A stretch of 64,000 bases of DNA from positions 4,394,501-4,458,500 of the forward strand of contig NZ_JACHIU010000001.1 of NCBI RefSeq assembly GCF_014207705.1, given 5' to 3'. This document shows positions 61,199-64,000 of the stretch, one piece after another. The position numbers and the translations under genes are program-made. The number at the start of each line of letters is the position of its first letter. The first letter of the stretch is position 1. The notes under the pieces are model-generated. The model did no database searches and was not told the origin of the DNA. It saw only the letters and a list, made by a program, of their open reading frames with translations. The stretch comes from Sphaerisporangium rubeum (lineage in GTDB: Bacteria > Actinomycetota > Actinomycetes > Streptosporangiales > Streptosporangiaceae).

Positions 61199-61206
61199 CT
61201 GTATGA
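61191..61206. promoter_or_regulatory. dyad TCATACA-TC-TGTATGA overlapping the PucR-type start codon
   Basis: Seven-base perfect arms around TC cover the start codon of the regulator and lie 69 bases before the proline dehydrogenase start. It is a probable autoregulatory operator. Confidence 0.6.
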
Positions 61207-61274
61207 AGCGGGTAGCCGTCGGACGTGGCGTCTGTCGATGGATGCCGTTGAACTGCGGATTTAGGCTGGTGAGC

Positions 61275-62192
61275 ATGCTCGGTCAGGTACTTCTCGCGGC
61301 GTCGCGCAGCCCTCTGGCCCGCCGCGCGGTCTCCGGTTTCCCGGTGACCCGGCGGGTCGTGGACCGGTTCGTGGCCGGTGAGGACGCCGGGGACGCGCTC
61401 ACGGCCGTCCGGCGGCTCACCGGGGCCGGTCTCACGGTCACCCTGGACCACCTCGGCGAGGAGACCAGGGACGCCAGAGCCGCCGCCGAGGCGGTCAAGG
61501 CGTACATCTCCATGCTGGACGCGCTGCGGCCGCTCGGGCTCGGCACGCGCGCCGAGGTGTCGGTGAAGCTGTCGGCGGTCGGCCAGATGCTCGACCACGC
61601 GATGGCGCTCGACCACGCCGGGGAGATCTGCGCCGCCGCGCGGGACGCCGGCACCACCGTGACACTGGACATGGAGGACCACACCACCGTCGACTCCACG
61701 TTGTCGGTGCTGCGGTCCCTGCGCGCGGACTTCCCCGCCACCGGGGTGGCCGTGCAGGCGTGCCTGCGGCGCAGTGAGAGCGACCTGCGCGACCTCGCGC
61801 GTGAGGGGTCACGGGTGCGCCTGGTCAAGGGGGCCTACGCCGAGCCGGCGAGTGTGGCGTTCCGCCGCAGGCACGAGGTGGACCTCGCGTACGTCCGGTG
61901 TCTGCGCGTCCTCATGGAGGGCAAGGGCTACCCGATGGTCGCCACGCACGACGACCGGCTGATCGGCGTCGCCGAGATGCTCGCCGACGACAACGGCAGG
62001 GAACGTGGCTCCTTCGAGTTCCAGATGCTGTACGGCATCAGGACCGACAAGCAGGCCGAGCTGGCCCGCGGCGGCGCCACCGTCCGCGTGTACGTGCCGT
62101 ACGGCGACGACTGGTACGGCTACTTCATGCGCCGCCTCGCCGAGCGTCCCGCCAACGTCGCCTTCTTCCTGCGTTCCCTCCGCTCCAAGTGA
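61275..62192 (+). CDS. proline dehydrogenase (monofunctional)
   Basis: The 305-residue flavoenzyme has the PRODH barrel: VTLDHLGEETRD, EVSVKLSAVGQMLD, VTLDMEDHTTVDSTL, RVRLVKGAYAEPASVAF and FEFQMLYGIR. It oxidises L-proline to pyrroline-5-carboxylate. It is separate from the next dehydrogenase, unlike fused PutA of many Gram-negatives. The ATG at 61275 is used; a GTG 6 bases earlier is possible. The two catabolic genes are 29 bases apart and probably co-transcribed under the PucR-type regulator. Confidence 0.93.
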   Translation: MLGQVLLAASRSPLARRAVSGFPVTRRVVDRFVAGEDAGDALTAVRRLTGAGLTVTLDHLGEETRDARAAAEAVKAYISMLDALRPLGLGTRAEVSVKLSAVGQMLDHAMALDHAGEICAAARDAGTTVTLDMEDHTTVDSTLSVLRSLRADFPATGVAVQACLRRSESDLRDLAREGSRVRLVKGAYAEPASVAFRRRHEVDLAYVRCLRVLMEGKGYPMVATHDDRLIGVAEMLADDNGRERGSFEFQMLYGIRTDKQAELARGGATVRVYVPYGDDWYGYFMRRLAERPANVAFFLRSLRSK

Positions 62193-62221
62193 CGCCTGCT
62201 TCCGTTCAAGTGAGGTCTGCC

Positions 62222-63859
<1,638 letters not shown>

Positions 63860-63869
63860 GCCGTGAGCT

Positions 63870-64000
63870 CTAGTGGCCCCGGAAGGCCTCCTCCAGCCAC
63901 CAGGAGGGGTGGTCGGCGGTGACCTTGCCGTGGATCAGGAGGGGACGGTCGCGGGGGCCGTCCAGCCAGGTCGTCACGGGGGTGAGGTCGGCGGCGGAGG
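63870..64000 (-). CDS. C-terminal end of an unidentified protein (gene runs off the window)
   Basis: About 42 codons on the minus strand end at a TAG at 63872-63870 (tail ADHPSWWLEEAFRGH). The reading is open to the window edge, with GC-rich third positions typical of coding DNA. It converges on pruA, 10 bases away. Too little is visible to name it. Confidence 0.6.
   Translation of the reverse strand, partial: SAADLTPVTTWLDGPRDRPLLIHGKVTADHPSWWLEEAFRGH

Overview
The window is high-GC (roughly 70%) actinomycete DNA. Strong third-position GC, GTG starts, Gram-positive lipobox lipoproteins, SigB/RsbW/STAS/SpoIIE-type regulators and many secreted hydrolases with Pro-Thr linkers plus CBM2 or ricin-type (CBM13) modules all point to a filamentous soil actinobacterium. 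The module style resembles Streptosporangiales such as Nonomuraea, Microbispora or Streptosporangium. The genus is an inference; no rRNA gene is present to test it.

Positions 1-20 kb. A LacI repressor (partial) is divergent from a sugar ABC importer operon ending in a GH63-like glycosidase (543-5374). Next come secreted glycan-degrading enzymes: a GH54 arabinofuranosidase, a GH27 alpha-galactosidase, a GH29 and a GH95 alpha-L-fucosidase facing each other, a ThuA/3-keto-disaccharide hydrolase fusion, and a PQQ-type sugar dehydrogenase with PKD, CBM6 and ricin modules. A second hydrolase block at 32.7-38.4 kb adds a GH27, a GH43 and a GH10 xylanase. Together these suit plant hemicellulose carrying fucose, galactose, arabinose and xylose.

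Positions 20-32 kb are the centre of interest. A seven-gene operon with overlapping or closely spaced genes (26145 down to 20184) and a divergent pair (26315-28520) combine four steps of the non-phosphorylative L-fucose pathway (lactonase, L-fuconate dehydratase, SDR dehydrogenase, FAH-family hydrolase) and an RbsD/FucU mutarotase with a complete nickel-pincer nucleotide (NPN) set: LarA, LarB, LarC and LarE. LarA keeps the four residues that hold the cofactor. The pathway ends in pyruvate plus L-lactate, so a lactate racemase or a related 2-epimerase sits where it could act on a pathway product. An RbsABC-type importer follows. The importer promoter and the GH29 promoter carry the same promoter-plus-dyad arrangement, which links glycan release to monosaccharide uptake.

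Positions 39-49 kb hold a second sugar or sugar-acid module (two FCD-type GntR regulators, an enolase-superfamily enzyme, a MalEFG-type importer, a Gfo/Idh/MocA oxidoreductase and a ThuA protein) and an ABC exporter. Positions 49-56 kb hold small membrane or coiled proteins and a stress sigma factor neighbourhood (SigB-like factor, RsbW-like kinase, STAS, GAF-ANTAR, SpoIIE-like phosphatase). The end of the window has a GT4 glycosyltransferase, soluble transhydrogenase SthA, a GH16-like secreted protein and a proline catabolism locus (PucR-type regulator, proline dehydrogenase, glutamate-semialdehyde dehydrogenase). No tRNA, rRNA, CRISPR array, insertion sequence or prophage was recognised.
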